Counted from the stretch's first letter, positions 30,001-38,800 are shown. The stretch: 64,000 nt of DNA from CAIXSC01 sp046349935 (GCA_046349935.1 JAXMBK010000004.1:62001-126000); one strand, 5' to 3'. Program-made: numbers and translations. The notes: generated from the letters alone by a model not told the origin.

Positions 30001-30779
30001 TCAGCGGCAATAACGGCTCGGACCGCTTGTTCGGCGGCGCTGGTGCGGATGTCATCACGGGCGGTCAAGGCGACGATACGCTCGATGGCGGCGCCGGCGT
30101 CGACAATCTCAACGGCGGCAGCGGCAACAATGCGTTCTGGGTGCGCGGCAACGAGGCGCAGAATGACGTCATTCAGGGCGGGGTCAATACGGATACGATC
30201 TTCAATCAAGATGCGACGCAGCCAGTGGTCATTGCGTCGTTCTTCGCCAAAGCGACGGGTGGCAATGGCATTGAACGCTGGAACGGTGCGGGGCAGCCGA
30301 TTTGGGGAACCGGGGGCAATAACTTGTTGGACTTCCGTATCAGCGATACCGCCACGGATGTCTTTGCCAGCGCGACCGTCGTGTTCACCAATGTTCCCGG
30401 CATCTATGGGCTTGGCGGCGACGATACCATCTATGGCACGAACAACATTGACACGATCTACGGCGGCGACGGCAATGACTTGATTTATGGCATGGCCGGC
30501 AACGACATCTTGCGCGGCGAGCTCGGCGACGACCAACTGTGGGGCGGCGGCGGCACCGACGTCTTCACCTTCCAAGGCGATGTCGCCGGCGTCGACACGA
30601 TCCGCGACTTCGCCAGCGACACGATCCGCTTGCTGGGGTACGGCGCCACCTACGCCGGATTAGGTTTCTCCACTTCGGGAGGCAATGGCCTCCTGGAAGT
30701 ACCGACGGTAGGCGGCAAGAAGATTTGGCTGACCGGAATCCTCACGAAACCAGCATCGTCGCGGTTCTTGTTTGTGTAA
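21048..30779 (+). CDS. Giant LEPR-XLL protein with 18 Calx-beta-like repeats and RTX repeats
   Basis: The protein has 3243 residues, the largest in the window. ATG 21048 follows ggcggag. The N-terminus ends in FLESLEARCVLTGG (LEPR-XLL-type). A choice-of-anchor D domain (residues about 47-170) precedes 18 tandem Calx-beta-like repeats of about 113 residues (nt 21559-27905). Each has a TTTEAGGTATFTI-type opening, NWNVPQTVTVTGVDDFVDDG and a closing NxDND; the acidic positions are those expected to bind Ca2+ in this fold. Repeat 2 carries an acidic Gly/Ser/Asp insert. A GLEPI module (nt 28070-28320), RTX blocks from nt 28622, the QLGA domain with its cysteine pair and three copies of the 90-residue module follow. 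The tail is IWLTGILTKPASSRFLFV. The architecture suggests a long rigid Ca2+-dependent stalk, likely adhesive; that role is inferred. Confidence 0.9.
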   Translation: MFQHLTRAWRRIVSSQNQMAKQRAGERRRRAFLESLEARCVLTGGAPEMDLLFSSVPVLDGDSTPSTAEGTDFGTLAVQNASTVRTFTVKNTGTANLYLMGWPQVAIVGSNSQDFQIVSTPAGMVFPGGQTSFSVKFDPKGPGLRTAEIRITNNDPNENPYNFKVSGIGVVPSVIVDRLNPTTTEAGGTAQFTMKLSAPPSAPVTIDMQSDDLSEGTVSTTQVVFTPTDWNTPQTITVTGVDDFLDDGNRPYRIVTSKAHSADSNYNGMPVKDVHLKNIDNDTSAVIVTPTSGLVTTESGGTAQFSVMLATEPRGSVTIGLQSSDLTEGTLSTSQLVFTAANWNVPQVVTVTGVDDALVDGDVPYTIITTVVKNTGGSDGGSDGDSEGGSDDGKDGCEDDRSDYGDGRDDAFLSGSDGDSDDVPSGRGGSDGGSDGGSDGGSDGGSDGGGDRVYGKLNPPDVSLINLDNDIASNAGITVTPLSGLTTTEAGGTALFTIVLNSQPTANVTIGLSTSDATEGTPSATSVTFTPANWNVAQTVTVTGVDDFRDDGDVAYQIITAPATSSDAAYNGLNADNVALTNLDNDAVGIVVTPTSGLTTTEAGGTATFTVVLSSEPASNVTIGLASNDATEGAPSSSSLVFTAANWNVPQTVTVTGVDDFVDDGDVAFAIVTAAATSSDAGYQGLNAADVSLTNLDNDVAGFVVTPLSGLTTTEAGGTANFTLKLTSQPTANVTIGISSSNPSEGTAAPASVTFTPANWNVAQTITATGVNDFVDDGDQAYSIVTAAATSADSVYNGLNPADVSLVNLDNDAAGITVTPTSGLTTTEAGGTASFTIKLDSQPLANVTIGLSSSDTTEGTVAGSVTFTPANWNVAQTVIVTGVDDFVDDGDIAYSIVTAAATSVDTLYSGLNASDVSVINVDNDAAGITVTYLEGPTRPGLTTTEAGGAATFTIVLTSQPTANVTIGLSSNDATEGTVSPASVTFTAANWNVPQMITATGVDDFVDDGDIAYSIVTAPAVSSDPLYSGRNASDVPVFNIDNDTAGITVTPTSGLTTTEAGGAATFTIVLNTQPTANVTIGLSTNDATEGTVSPASVTFTASNWNVPQTITATGVDDLVDDGDIAYTIVTAAATSSDPLYSGRNAADASVTNVDNDTAGITVTPTSGLTTTEAGGTATFTIVLNTQPTANVTIGLSSNDATEGTVSPAGVTFTATNWNVPQTVTAMGVDDFVDDGDIAYTIVTAAAVSSDSTYSGLNPADVSVTNIDDDTAGITVNPIGSLGTTEAGGAATFTIVLNTQPTANVTIGLSSNDPTEGSVSPTGVTFTAANWNVPQTVTVTGVDDFIDDGDIAFTIVTAPATSADPNYAGLNPSDVAATNSDNDAAGIIVQPIGGLTTTEAGGTASFTIVLNSQPLANVAIGIASGDPTEGSVSASSVTFTAANWNTPQTITVTGVDDFIDDGDVSYLIQTGNSTSSDPLYNGIDPADVGALNLDNDTAGITVTPTSGLTTTEAGGAATFTIVLNTQPTADVTIGLSSNDATEGTVSPASVTFTAANWNVPQTVAATGVDDFIDDGDVGYTIVTGAATSSDATYSGLNPADVGVTNIDNDAAGILVSPTAGLVTTEAGGGASFSVVLATQPTANVTINLSSSDSTEGAASVSSITFTPANWNVAQNVAVAGVDDFVDDGDIAFSIVTAAATSSDPNYNGLDADDVSAINIDDDVLGIIVTPTNNLTTSEAGGLATFTIVLNSQPLANVTIGLSSSDATEGTASPSSVTFTAANWNAPQTITVAGVDDFVDDGDIDYSILTGVSTSADPLYNGLNPADVSVTNVDNDTAGVTVTPTSGLTTTEAGGTATFTIRLDSQPTADVTIGLSSNDATEGTATPSSVTFTAANWNLPQTVTVAGVDDFVDDGDVGYSIVTGAASSSDPLYNGLNPADVSATNVDNDTAGVTVTPTSGLTTTEAGGAATFTIRLDSQPTADVTIGLTSSDATEGTASPSSVTFTAANWNVPQIVTVAGVDDVIDDGDVGYTVVTAAAVSSDANYNGLNAADASITNLDDDTAAILVSPPSSPTTTEDGGTSTFTVELATQPTANVVIAISSSNTAEGTASPATLTFTPANWNVPQTITATGVDDVVIDGDIAYTVVTAAAVSADAAYNGLNADDVALVNLDDDLSEVRVSTTSLVTTEPGVNGVIGLRLTSRPLAPVTIPLTSTDLTEGVLSASSVTFDATNWSVVQNVTVFSVDEFLVDGDIAYTVVIGAAVSTDVRYSGYDAPDVSVTNIDDDSTNRRIYTIRPNGADDSYTLGVAAGEIQLSQGSTVLATVPSSYTGELVVNGSVDNDTLVVDFAGGVPVPAGGLTFDGRDELGPDGDTLTVQGGSFANVTFDYDSAIGNALAQSGTVDIDGRIVTFANLAPINFLSPVVNYTFLLPGTGDQAVLEDDASPGAAIPGLSRLRSAAALPTFETTTFLNPSGSALFRMGGDDGAFTVSSSFAAESVLFTAGLTIRGEDGADSISVDTAVTKGMTLYGDAGNDTLTGGGGIDVVSGDQGDDVLQVRDNDAEFDAVQGGDGWDVMRNIGASAVVLNQFNQVFDLFENGIDLYDGGGYPLQGNGSGNELHLGFTKVTNTPNVDAVDGDDDVTTSHGNDPIQAAVLYDGNNGVDHVMLVFTPDQLIALDNADIATINDYVAAPTGKTLVATTDPAKGNFSATRFEAANIGVYDDDQIIDITVCFARLTDKTQIIMGTAGDDTITGTLGHDLIFGRAGNDLIFGQAGEDCIFGGSGDDLLHGEVDNDTIYGGSGTDNLFGEAADDTLFGDRGSDFLWGGSDEDFLDGGIDNDEMYGELGRDTLYAGPGDDFMSGGPDNDTLRSGLGNDIVHGDAGVDRFEIQGDEAYGDTLLGGSEQDDIVILPGTGNASMPGFLFAATQIERIFGNNQGLIGTANDDVFDLNNVQIFTLAFVDGAGGNDTLVGSPFNDVLYGGDGDDVISGNNGSDRLFGGAGADVITGGQGDDTLDGGAGVDNLNGGSGNNAFWVRGNEAQNDVIQGGVNTDTIFNQDATQPVVIASFFAKATGGNGIERWNGAGQPIWGTGGNNLLDFRISDTATDVFASATVVFTNVPGIYGLGGDDTIYGTNNIDTIYGGDGNDLIYGMAGNDILRGELGDDQLWGGGGTDVFTFQGDVAGVDTIRDFASDTIRLLGYGATYAGLGFSTSGGNGLLEVPTVGGKKIWLTGILTKPASSRFLFV
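21559..27905 (+). repeat. 18 tandem Calx-beta-like repeats (about 339 bp each)
   Basis: Repeat openings were counted by the (T)TTEAGG-like element, from VDRLNPTTTEAGG to STTSLVTTEPGV. The central copies, such as those starting near 24178, 24520 and 25540, share long identical DNA stretches, while the first and last copies are divergent. That is the usual sign of unequal crossing-over or conversion within an array. Confidence 0.85.
22329..22388 (+). repeat. 12-bp tandem repeat encoding GGSD
   Basis: Five consecutive 12-bp units, one variant and four of the form ggcggttcagay, encode Gly-Gly-Ser-Asp. They lie within a larger acidic low-complexity insert (nt about 22170-22410) in the second Calx-beta-like repeat. 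Arrays like this can change copy number by slippage without shifting frame. Confidence 0.9.
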
Positions 30780-30829
30780 GGGCCTGACAACCTCACAAGC
30801 CTGACGCAGGGCCAAACGCGAGGTCAGAC

Positions 30830-30863
30830 GCGGGGCGAGAGGCGACTCTCGCCCCGCTTTCTT
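30830..30863 (+). terminator. Rho-independent terminator after the Calx-beta giant gene
   Basis: A perfect 12-bp stem, gcggggcgagag/ctctcgccccgc, around a GCGA loop is followed by TTTCTT. A weaker hairpin with five Ts follows at about 30926-30948. Confidence 0.8.
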
Positions 30864-31223
30864 GCGCGCAGGATCAGACTGCCTCAGCGTTCGCGGAGCA
30901 GTTTCCCTCGCCGGAACAGGTTTACACCCATCCGGAAGGTGGGTTTTTGGCGTTTTCCGCTAGACTTTTCCTAGATGGAATGACCCCACCAGCGGGGTGC
31001 GAAATCGGCTGGCATTCGCCGGATTTTGTCTAGCAAGCCATTTTGTCTTTCTCTATGCTTCCCACGTTACCGAGTTTCAACGCTCTGGCGGCATGGTTGA
31101 GGCGGCCTAGATGAGGGGGCTGCGGGGCAGGAGACGCCCCAGCGACCGAGTGCGAGCAGGAGCGAGCGGAGCTTGGCATGCCCTTGTGTGTCCCCCCATT
31201 TATCCTCCCTTGGAGCAGACTTC
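30864..31223. other. Spacer before the fifth RTX gene
   Basis: Apart from the weak second hairpin near 30926-30948 nothing is recognised here. GGAG at 31212-31215 is the ribosome-binding site that favours start 31224 for the next gene. An upstream in-frame start at 31173 would add 17 non-signal-like residues. Confidence 0.4.
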
Positions 31224-33518
31224 ATGTTTCGCAAACTGTTCTCGAATGGCAAGAAGAAAGAGACGAACGCCAAGTCGTTGCGGCAGCGGCTGAGCCGCCA
31301 GCGGCTGGGCGCCGAACGGCTCGAGGAACGCTGCAACTTCGCCGCCCTCCTCGCCGGCCTCGACATCTACGGCAACCTGCTCGTCGAAGACGCCCTGCCG
31401 GCGATGAACACGAACAACGACGTCACGATCGTCCGCAATGGGGCCAACGTGGAAATCTCCGATCCGGCTGGCGTGATGCTGTCGGGCATCGGCGGCACGC
31501 AGGTCAACGCCAATACGGTGAGCGTCCCGTTTGCGGGGATTACCGGTAAGGTCCTGGTCAACACGTACGGCGGAAACGACGACCTGACGGTCGACTTCTC
31601 GAACGGAGTTCCGTTTACGGGGACGGGTCTGTGGTACGACGGCGGCGTCGGCACGACCGACAGCTTGGCGGTCGTCGACTTCACGGGAAACGACGTCGTC
31701 GCGACGTACGTGTCGTCGACGCAAACGCTCACGCCTCAGCAAGGCACGCTGTCGTTTGACGGATCCGTGATCAACTACAAAGCGATCGAACCGATCGACA
31801 TCGACGGCGTCTACCAGACCATGACGCTTAATCTGCCCGGCAAGGGGGATTTGGCCGTGTTGTCGGGCACGGGCGGCGGTGATTTGCAGATCGCCAGCAC
31901 CGCGGTGGGGCCGCGCTTTGAAACGACCGTCTTCGCCGACCCGACGAACGTCGTGACGATCAACCTGGGCGCCGACAACGCCAACTTCGTCGCGCAGGCC
32001 TCCGCGGAAGCCAACTTGGGTACTGCCGGCCTGTTTGTGAACGGCCAAGACGGCAACGACGTGATCAACATCTCCGCCTTTACGACGACGGGCGTCGCGA
32101 TCAACGGCGGCAACGGCGCGGACACCGTTCACGGCGGTGCGGGGCCGGATAACATCCTGGGCGGCGGCGGCAACGACCTGCTCAACGGCAACGATAGCAA
32201 CGACTTCATCGACGGCGGTTCGGATGCCGACACGATCAACGGCGGCAATGGCGGCGACATCCTCGTGGGCGGTTTGGGCGGCGACATTCTGAGCGGCGGC
32301 GCCGGCAACGACGATCTCGATGGCGGCGACGGCAACGACCGACTCAACGGCGACGCCGACGTCGACGTGTTGGATGGCGGCGCCGGGGCCGACCGGATCG
32401 AGGTGCTGGGCGTGGAAGGCAGCACCGACACCGTGACCGGCGGCGCTTCGACCGACGACCTGGTCCTGCTCTCGAACGTGACGCTCGCGGGCTTCAATGC
32501 GGCCGCTTCGTCGATCGAACGCGTGGTGACCAACGGCTTCACGATCTTCGGCACGGGCGTCGTGGATACGTTCACCTTCGCCGCGGTGCAACCGATCGGA
32601 GCGTTCACCGTCAACGGCTTGGGCGGCAATGACACGATCACCGGCACGCCTTACAACGACACGCTGATCGGCGATACGGGCGCCGACTCGATCGACGGCG
32701 GCAATGGCGCCGACGTCATCACGGGCAACGCCGGCGACGACACGATCAACGGCGGCTTGGGCAACGACACGATCACGGGCGGGCTGGATGTCGACACGAT
32801 TGACGGCGGCAGCGGCAACGACGTGATCAACGTCAGCGGAAATGATTCCGAAACCGACACGATCCAGGGCGGCGCCAACACCGACACGATTGTGAATACG
32901 GCGGGCCCGGCTGCGATCACGCTGAACGGTTTCGATGCGGCGACCAACGGCATCGAACGCATCAACGGCGCCGGCGGCGTCATTCAAGGCAACGGCAACG
33001 ACAACGTCTTCAACTTCCAGATCTCGGCCAGCGCCACGGTGGTCTTCACCAGCGTGCCGTCAATCAACGGTTTGGCGGGGAATGACACGATCACCGGCAC
33101 GAACGCCGCGGACGTGATCTTCGGCGGCGACGGCGATGACGTGCTCAACGGCTTGGCCGGCAACGACACGTTGTGGGGCGAAAACGACGAGGATACGCTC
33201 GACGGCGGTTCGGGCACGGACGAACTGTTCGGCGGCGACGGCGTCGATCAACTGACGGGCGGTGCGAATCTGGATTACTTCAACTTCCAGAACACGGCTG
33301 CGGACCTCTTGGAAGAAGATGTGATCACCGACTTCAACGGCGATCGCATCCGCTACATTGGCTACCTTGGCGCCAGCTACGCGACGCTGGTCGTCTCGGT
33401 TCCCGGCGGCGGGCCGAACACCCTCATTACCGAGTTTGTCACGGGCAAACCGATCCAACTGGCAAATCTGGTGAAGACCAAGCCGCAGTTGCCGTCGAGC
33501 TTGTTCCTGTTCGTCTAA
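31224..33518 (+). CDS. LEPR-XLL protein made mainly of RTX repeats
   Basis: The protein has 764 residues, the smallest RTX member. ATG 31224 follows GGAG by eight bases. The basic N-terminus ends in LGAERLEERCNFAALL, a divergent LEPR-XLL-type motif. A GLEPI module (nt 31480-31810) is followed by a beta domain and three RTX stretches (nt about 32090-32400, 32620-32830 and 33070-33270). They alternate with two copies of the 90-residue module. It lacks the QLGA domain and its cysteine pair. The tail, IQLANLVKTKPQLPSSLFLFV, is a looser version of the shared C-terminal motif. It may represent the core of this family without a specialised head. Function is unknown; Ca2+-dependent folding of the RTX blocks is expected from the family. 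Confidence 0.88.
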   Translation: MFRKLFSNGKKKETNAKSLRQRLSRQRLGAERLEERCNFAALLAGLDIYGNLLVEDALPAMNTNNDVTIVRNGANVEISDPAGVMLSGIGGTQVNANTVSVPFAGITGKVLVNTYGGNDDLTVDFSNGVPFTGTGLWYDGGVGTTDSLAVVDFTGNDVVATYVSSTQTLTPQQGTLSFDGSVINYKAIEPIDIDGVYQTMTLNLPGKGDLAVLSGTGGGDLQIASTAVGPRFETTVFADPTNVVTINLGADNANFVAQASAEANLGTAGLFVNGQDGNDVINISAFTTTGVAINGGNGADTVHGGAGPDNILGGGGNDLLNGNDSNDFIDGGSDADTINGGNGGDILVGGLGGDILSGGAGNDDLDGGDGNDRLNGDADVDVLDGGAGADRIEVLGVEGSTDTVTGGASTDDLVLLSNVTLAGFNAAASSIERVVTNGFTIFGTGVVDTFTFAAVQPIGAFTVNGLGGNDTITGTPYNDTLIGDTGADSIDGGNGADVITGNAGDDTINGGLGNDTITGGLDVDTIDGGSGNDVINVSGNDSETDTIQGGANTDTIVNTAGPAAITLNGFDAATNGIERINGAGGVIQGNGNDNVFNFQISASATVVFTSVPSINGLAGNDTITGTNAADVIFGGDGDDVLNGLAGNDTLWGENDEDTLDGGSGTDELFGGDGVDQLTGGANLDYFNFQNTAADLLEEDVITDFNGDRIRYIGYLGASYATLVVSVPGGGPNTLITEFVTGKPIQLANLVKTKPQLPSSLFLFV

Positions 33519-33561
33519 CGACGACTGGCGGCACGTCCGCGGACATCTTGAACAACCCCAC

Positions 33562-33602
33562 GCCGCCCTCTCGACATTGCGTCGCGAGGGCGGCATTTTG
33601 TT
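33562..33602 (+). terminator. Rho-independent terminator after the fifth RTX gene
   Basis: gccgccctc (33562-33570) pairs with gagggcggc (33586-33594) with further partial pairing inside, followed by ATTTTGTTT. It lies 43 bases after the stop codon and separates this gene from the glycosyltransferase gene. Confidence 0.75.
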
Positions 33603-33669
33603 TAGGTACGTCGCCGTTTGGGACGACGCTTGTCCGCCTCCGACCACCTCCGTCGTTTGGGAAACCGTT

Positions 33670-35775
33670 ATGTCGTCCACTCGCGCACAGCTTGCTCAAG
33701 TCCGACAGCTCGCGGCCGCCAAGCGGATTCCCGACGCCCTGGCCCTCTGCCGTCGCTTGACGGACGCCGAGCCGAAGTCGGCCGAACTGTGGAACGAACG
33801 CGGCATTCTGGAACTCAAGACGGCTGACGCGGTCAGCGCCGAGCAGTCGTTTCAGCGGGCCTCGAAAATCGCTCCGCACGTCGCCCAGTACCATCACCAC
33901 TGGGCCTCCGCCGCCCAGCGACTTGGCAAGTTCGAGCTCGCGGAAACGCATTTTCAGCGTGCGACGGAATTGTCGCCGCAGCAGGTGGAATCGCGAGTGC
34001 GCTGGGCCGAACTGCTGATGCGTCGCGGAGCGTTGGCGGAGGCCGAGCGGGAATTTCGTCGAGCGACCGTGGACCAGCCGGCCGGTCCGCACGGCTGGGT
34101 CGGACTGGGGCTCGTCCTGCATCGCCAGAATCGGCCCCACGAGGCGCTCGCCGCCTACGAGCAAGCGCGCAAGTTGGCGCCCGATCAACCCGAACTGTAT
34201 CTCAACCTGGGGACTAGCCATCGGTCGTTGGGGGATCTCGATGCGGCCGTCCGCTGTTACCAGAAGGCGATCGAGCTGCGGCCGACGTACGCCAAGGCGC
34301 GCGGCAATTTGGGAATGATCTACGCCGCACGCAAGCAGTGGATCGAGGCCTTGGGCGAGTTTTCCTTGGCCGTGCAGCACGATCCTCGCTACGCAGAAGG
34401 GCACGACGAACGCGCCAAAGTGCTGGCATCGCTGGGACGCTCCGACGAGGCGATTGCGTCGTACGAAGCGGCGCTGCAGGTCGATCCGGGCTTCGTCAAC
34501 AGTCAAGTGAACTACGGTTCGTACCTGGAAGAGCTCGGGCGGCACGACGACGCGCTCAAACTGCTCGAGAAGGCGCGTGCCGACCGCCCCGACTTGCCCG
34601 AGGCGCACAATAATTTGGGAAACGTCTACAAGTCGCTGGGGCGGCTCGACGAGGCGCACGCGTCGTACCAAAGGGCGATTGAACTGCGACCTTCGTATGC
34701 CAAGGCCCGCTACAACTTGGGGAGCGTCCTGTTGGAGTGGGGGCGGTGGGAGGAGGCGTTTACGGCGTACGATGAAGCGGCTCGGCTGGCCGTCGACTAT
34801 GCCGAACCGCGGTTTGAACGCGGCGTTGTGCGCCTCTTGCAGGGAGATTTTGAACGCGGCTGGGAAGATTACGAGTCGCGGTGGGAGATGCGGAACGGGC
34901 AGAAAAACCGCCGCCGCTATCGCCAGCCTGTCTGGAACGGCGAGCCGCTCGCGGGCCGCACGCTGCTGATCTATACGGAACAAGGATTCGGCGACACGTT
35001 TCAGTGCATCCGCTTCGCGTCGCTCGCAAAGGAACGGGGCGGACGCGTGGTGGTGGAGTGTCAGCCGAAACTGATTCCGTTGCTGCGGTCGTGCGCGGGC
35101 ATCGACCAACTGATTCCCCGCGGAGAGCCGTTGCCGGAGTTCGACTGCCACGTGGCGCTGATGAGTCTGCCGCGGGCGTTGGGAGTACGGCCCGACTTCG
35201 TCCCCGGTGCTCCCCCCTACCTCGCGGCCGACCCGGAATTGGTCGAGTCGTGGCGACAGCGGCTGGCCGACATCCCCGGCTTTCGCATCGGGATCGCTTG
35301 GCAAGGCAGCGTCACGTACTTGCGCGACCGGACTCGCTCGCTCCCGCTGACCGCCTTCCGGCCGCTCGCCGAAACGCCCGGCGTGACGCTGGTGTCGCTG
35401 CAGTTCGGCAAGGGGGCCGAGCAGGTCCAAGACCCGCAATTGGGATTCCGCGTCGCCACGCTGCCCGACGACGTCGACTCGACGGCCGGCGCGTTCATGG
35501 ATACTTCCGCCATCGTGAAGAATCTGGACTTGGTGATCGCGGTCGACACCTCGATCAATCATCTTTGCGGCGCGTTGGGCGCACCTGCTTGGGTGCTGTT
35601 GCATTACTCGCCGGACTGGCGCTGGATGCTGGAGCGAGAAGACAGCCCTTGGTACCCGTCCGTGCGGCTCTTCCGCCAACGCCGGTACAACGATTGGGAC
35701 GAGTTGCTGCAGCGGACGGCAGGGGAACTTGCGAACCTCGTGTCGAGCAAAAAAGCGGCGAAAAATCTGGAATAG
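33670..35775 (+). CDS. TPR protein with C-terminal GT9-like glycosyltransferase domain
   Basis: The protein has 701 residues from ATG 33670; an in-frame upstream opening at 33577 adds a non-conserved stretch. Residues about 5-395 are roughly eleven TPR units, with repeats such as AELYLNLG, AIELRPTYAKARGNLG and AHNNLGNVYKSLGRLDEA. From about residue 396 comes a glycosyltransferase family 9-like domain: WEDYESRW, LIYTEQGFGDTFQCIRF, FRIGIAWQG, and near the end DTSINHLCGALGAPAWVLL. This TPR-GT9 arrangement is known in bacteria, but substrates are mostly uncharacterised. There is no signal peptide, so it should act in the cytoplasm. Its position inside an array of exported proteins suggests it may glycosylate one or more of them before export; that is an inference. 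Confidence 0.82.
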   Translation: MSSTRAQLAQVRQLAAAKRIPDALALCRRLTDAEPKSAELWNERGILELKTADAVSAEQSFQRASKIAPHVAQYHHHWASAAQRLGKFELAETHFQRATELSPQQVESRVRWAELLMRRGALAEAEREFRRATVDQPAGPHGWVGLGLVLHRQNRPHEALAAYEQARKLAPDQPELYLNLGTSHRSLGDLDAAVRCYQKAIELRPTYAKARGNLGMIYAARKQWIEALGEFSLAVQHDPRYAEGHDERAKVLASLGRSDEAIASYEAALQVDPGFVNSQVNYGSYLEELGRHDDALKLLEKARADRPDLPEAHNNLGNVYKSLGRLDEAHASYQRAIELRPSYAKARYNLGSVLLEWGRWEEAFTAYDEAARLAVDYAEPRFERGVVRLLQGDFERGWEDYESRWEMRNGQKNRRRYRQPVWNGEPLAGRTLLIYTEQGFGDTFQCIRFASLAKERGGRVVVECQPKLIPLLRSCAGIDQLIPRGEPLPEFDCHVALMSLPRALGVRPDFVPGAPPYLAADPELVESWRQRLADIPGFRIGIAWQGSVTYLRDRTRSLPLTAFRPLAETPGVTLVSLQFGKGAEQVQDPQLGFRVATLPDDVDSTAGAFMDTSAIVKNLDLVIAVDTSINHLCGALGAPAWVLLHYSPDWRWMLEREDSPWYPSVRLFRQRRYNDWDELLQRTAGELANLVSSKKAAKNLE

Positions 35776-35859
35776 TTTCCGGATTCCAGGGCCGATTTTC
35801 GCGCCGTTTGCGACTGGGAAGGAGAACGGTCGGCGTTATCATCGCAGGAGGTGTGTCCC

Positions 35860-38800
35860 ATGGCTCGTTGTCGGCAATCGAATCGAAGAATTCGGCGAAC
35901 CTGCGCTGGTCGGCGTTTGAGGCTGGAGCATCTGGAAGCGCGGCGTCCCATGGCGACGTTGACTTGGGTGGGCGATGTCGACCGGCAGTGGTTTACGCAG
36001 CGTGGTTCGAACACGAATTGGGACGGCGATCGCTTGCCGGCCGACGGCGACACGTTGGTGTTTGGAACGGCGAGCGTCGGGGCGTCGACGAACGACGGTC
36101 CTGCAGGCAATTCCTATTCGCTCGACTTTCGCGCCGGCGGCCACACGGTGACCGGCGCCGCCATACGGCTCGACAATCCGGGCGTCGACGTCGCCAGCAG
36201 CGTCGGAACGGTCGTACTCGATCTGCCGCTGATCGTCGACGGGAGCCAACTGCAGATCGCAGGCGGCGCGGTGCAGGCGACTCGCACTTGGACGGGAACC
36301 AACGGTGTGGAAAAAACGGGGGCGGGGACATTGCGGTTGGACGCGGCGAACAGCCATTCCGGCGGCTTTACCCTAAGCGGCGGGACGGTCGACGTTCGAC
36401 AGGATGGAGCGCTCGGAGTCGGCATGTTTACGATCGTCGGCGGAACTCTGATCGCAGGCGGCGGGGCTCGTTCGCTTCCCAACGCCGTCCGCTTTCAGGG
36501 CGACTTGACGGTCGGCGGTTCGTCGAACGTGACGCTGAATGCGGGGCGCGTCGGCGGCATTGATCTTGGATCCGCGGCGCGCACCGTGACCGTCGCGACG
36601 GCGACTCCCAGTCTATTCTTCGACGGCGAGGTTTCGAGCGGAGCACTGACCAAACGGGGGCCGGGAAGGCTGGCGCTGTCGCGCGCCAATTCCTTTTCGG
36701 GCGGGCTGACGGTGACGGCGGGGACGGTGAGTTTCGGCGACAACGGGGCGGCGGGGACGGGGACGCTGCGCGTGGAAGGCGGGACGTTGCAGGCGGATAC
36801 GGCATCGCGGACGCTGGCGAATCGCGTGGAGGTGCGCGGCGACTTTACCGTGACAGGCTCGCGCGGACTGACGTTCCAAGGGCCGCTCGATTTGGGGGCC
36901 GGCGCTCCAACCGTGCGCGTCGACGCGACGACGCCGCATGCCTGGCGCGGCGTCGCGAACGGCGCCGGCTTCACCAAGACGGGCGGTGGAACCCTGATCG
37001 TCGCGGGAGTAGGCAACGAGTTCGCCGACGCCGTGACGTTGGCGCAAGGCGCGCTGGCGCTGGAATCCGAGCAAGCGCTGGGCCGCGCGACATTGCACTT
37101 CGGAAACGCCTCGACCGGCCTCAGCCCGTTGACGCTCGTCCTGACCGCGGGCGTCGGCTTGGCGAATTCCCTGGTGACCGGCGCCGCGCCGCTCGCACCG
37201 CTCACCGTGCAAGTGTCTGGCGGCTCGGCGACGCCGACTCGGTGGCAAGGGGCCGTCGAACTGCGGCAAGAACTACAAGTGCAGACGTCGGCGGGGGGCG
37301 TCTTGCGGTGGGAGGGGCCGATTCAGAACGCAGGCGGAGAGCGAGGACGCTTGCGAATTCAGGGCGGCGGCCGAGTGGAACTGGCGAGTGCGGCTAGCGA
37401 CTGGCGCGGCGCACTCATTGCCGTCGGCGTCGGAACGGTCGTCGCCACGGGGGAAAGCGCGGGGCCAGGCGTCCTGCACGGAAGAGTTTCGATCGAAGTC
37501 CAAAGCGGCGCGACTTGGCGGTCGCTCGCAGCGGCCGACGCCGTCGCGGGACTCGTTGGCGCCGGGTCGGCTGTGATCGACGGCCGATTGGAAGTCGGCG
37601 GTGCGGAGGGCGGAATTGCGGGGGTGGGCGGGGACGCACCGGAATTCTCTGGGCGTCTGTCGGGCGGCGGGGAACTCGTGTGGCACGGCGCGACCGACGA
37701 CGCGGCGTGGCGCTGGGCGGGCGCCGTAGTCGAAGTGGGCGCGTTCACCCTGGCTCGCGGCCGATTGGAACTGGATGCAGCGACGCGTTTGGTCGTCGCG
37801 GGCGACCTGCAATTAGGCATAGACGACGGGAACGCGACGGGACCAAGCCGCGCCACGTTGCGCCTCGAATTGCCTGCCAGCCCAATCGCAGACGATGTGG
37901 GCCTGGAAGTGCAAGGAAGAGTGCGACGAGTCGGCGATGCTCGGCTGCAACTGGTCGCGCCCGCAGACGCATCGACGCTCGCAGCGGGCGAGGCAGGGAC
38001 GGCGTATCGATTACTGAATCGGTCGTCGGAGGATCAGGATGCGTGGCGATTGCTGGACGTCGACGGAGTGTTGCTTGGGGAAGGCGCGCCGCTGCAGGTC
38101 GCCGATCAGACTTATTACTTGACCTATGCGGGCGGCGACGGCAACGATCTTGAACTCCTGCGACGTCCCCATCTACGCGGCGGGCCGGAACGCGACCAGT
38201 TTTTCGCGGAGTGGGATGAATCGGGAAGCGTGGAGGTGCGGCTGAATGCGGACGCACCGGTGCGATTTGAGCCGAGTGCCACGACGCCGACCATCAGGCT
38301 CGAAGGCAACGGCGACTCGGCGACCTTGGTTGCGTCGCTATCGCAGTTGTCGGGGCTACGCGATGCTGATTTCCAGCGATTGCAGAACTACCTGCGCAAT
38401 CCTCGCGCTCAGACATTCGTGTGGCCCGGCGCAGGGGCGTCGACCCGCGTCGAGTGGTCGGGCTTCGCGACGGTGACGTTGGCGGTGCGGGACGTGGGCG
38501 ACATCACGGCTCCCTTCTTGAAACTGCGTGCGAGACGGCAGTTGCTGATAGGAACGGCGGGCGACGATGTGCTGACAGGGACCAATGACGCAGACTTAAT
38601 CCTGGGCGGGGCGGGAGACGATTGGCTGGCGGGCGGCGGCGGCAGCGACTGGATCTTCGGCGGCGCGGGGCGCGATCAGTTATTCGGCGAGTTGGGACAC
38701 GACAGTTTGCTCGGCGGGCCGGGCGACGATGTCTTGTGGGGCGGAATGGGGAACGACACGCTGGATGGCGGCGCGGGAGTGGATCAAGTTTCGGGCGATG

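Noticed and set aside
34881..36563. 560-codon plus-strand frame overlapping the glycosyltransferase and next giant gene
   Set aside because: It is Arg-rich and without domains, and it crosses the end of one real gene and the start of another in a different frame.
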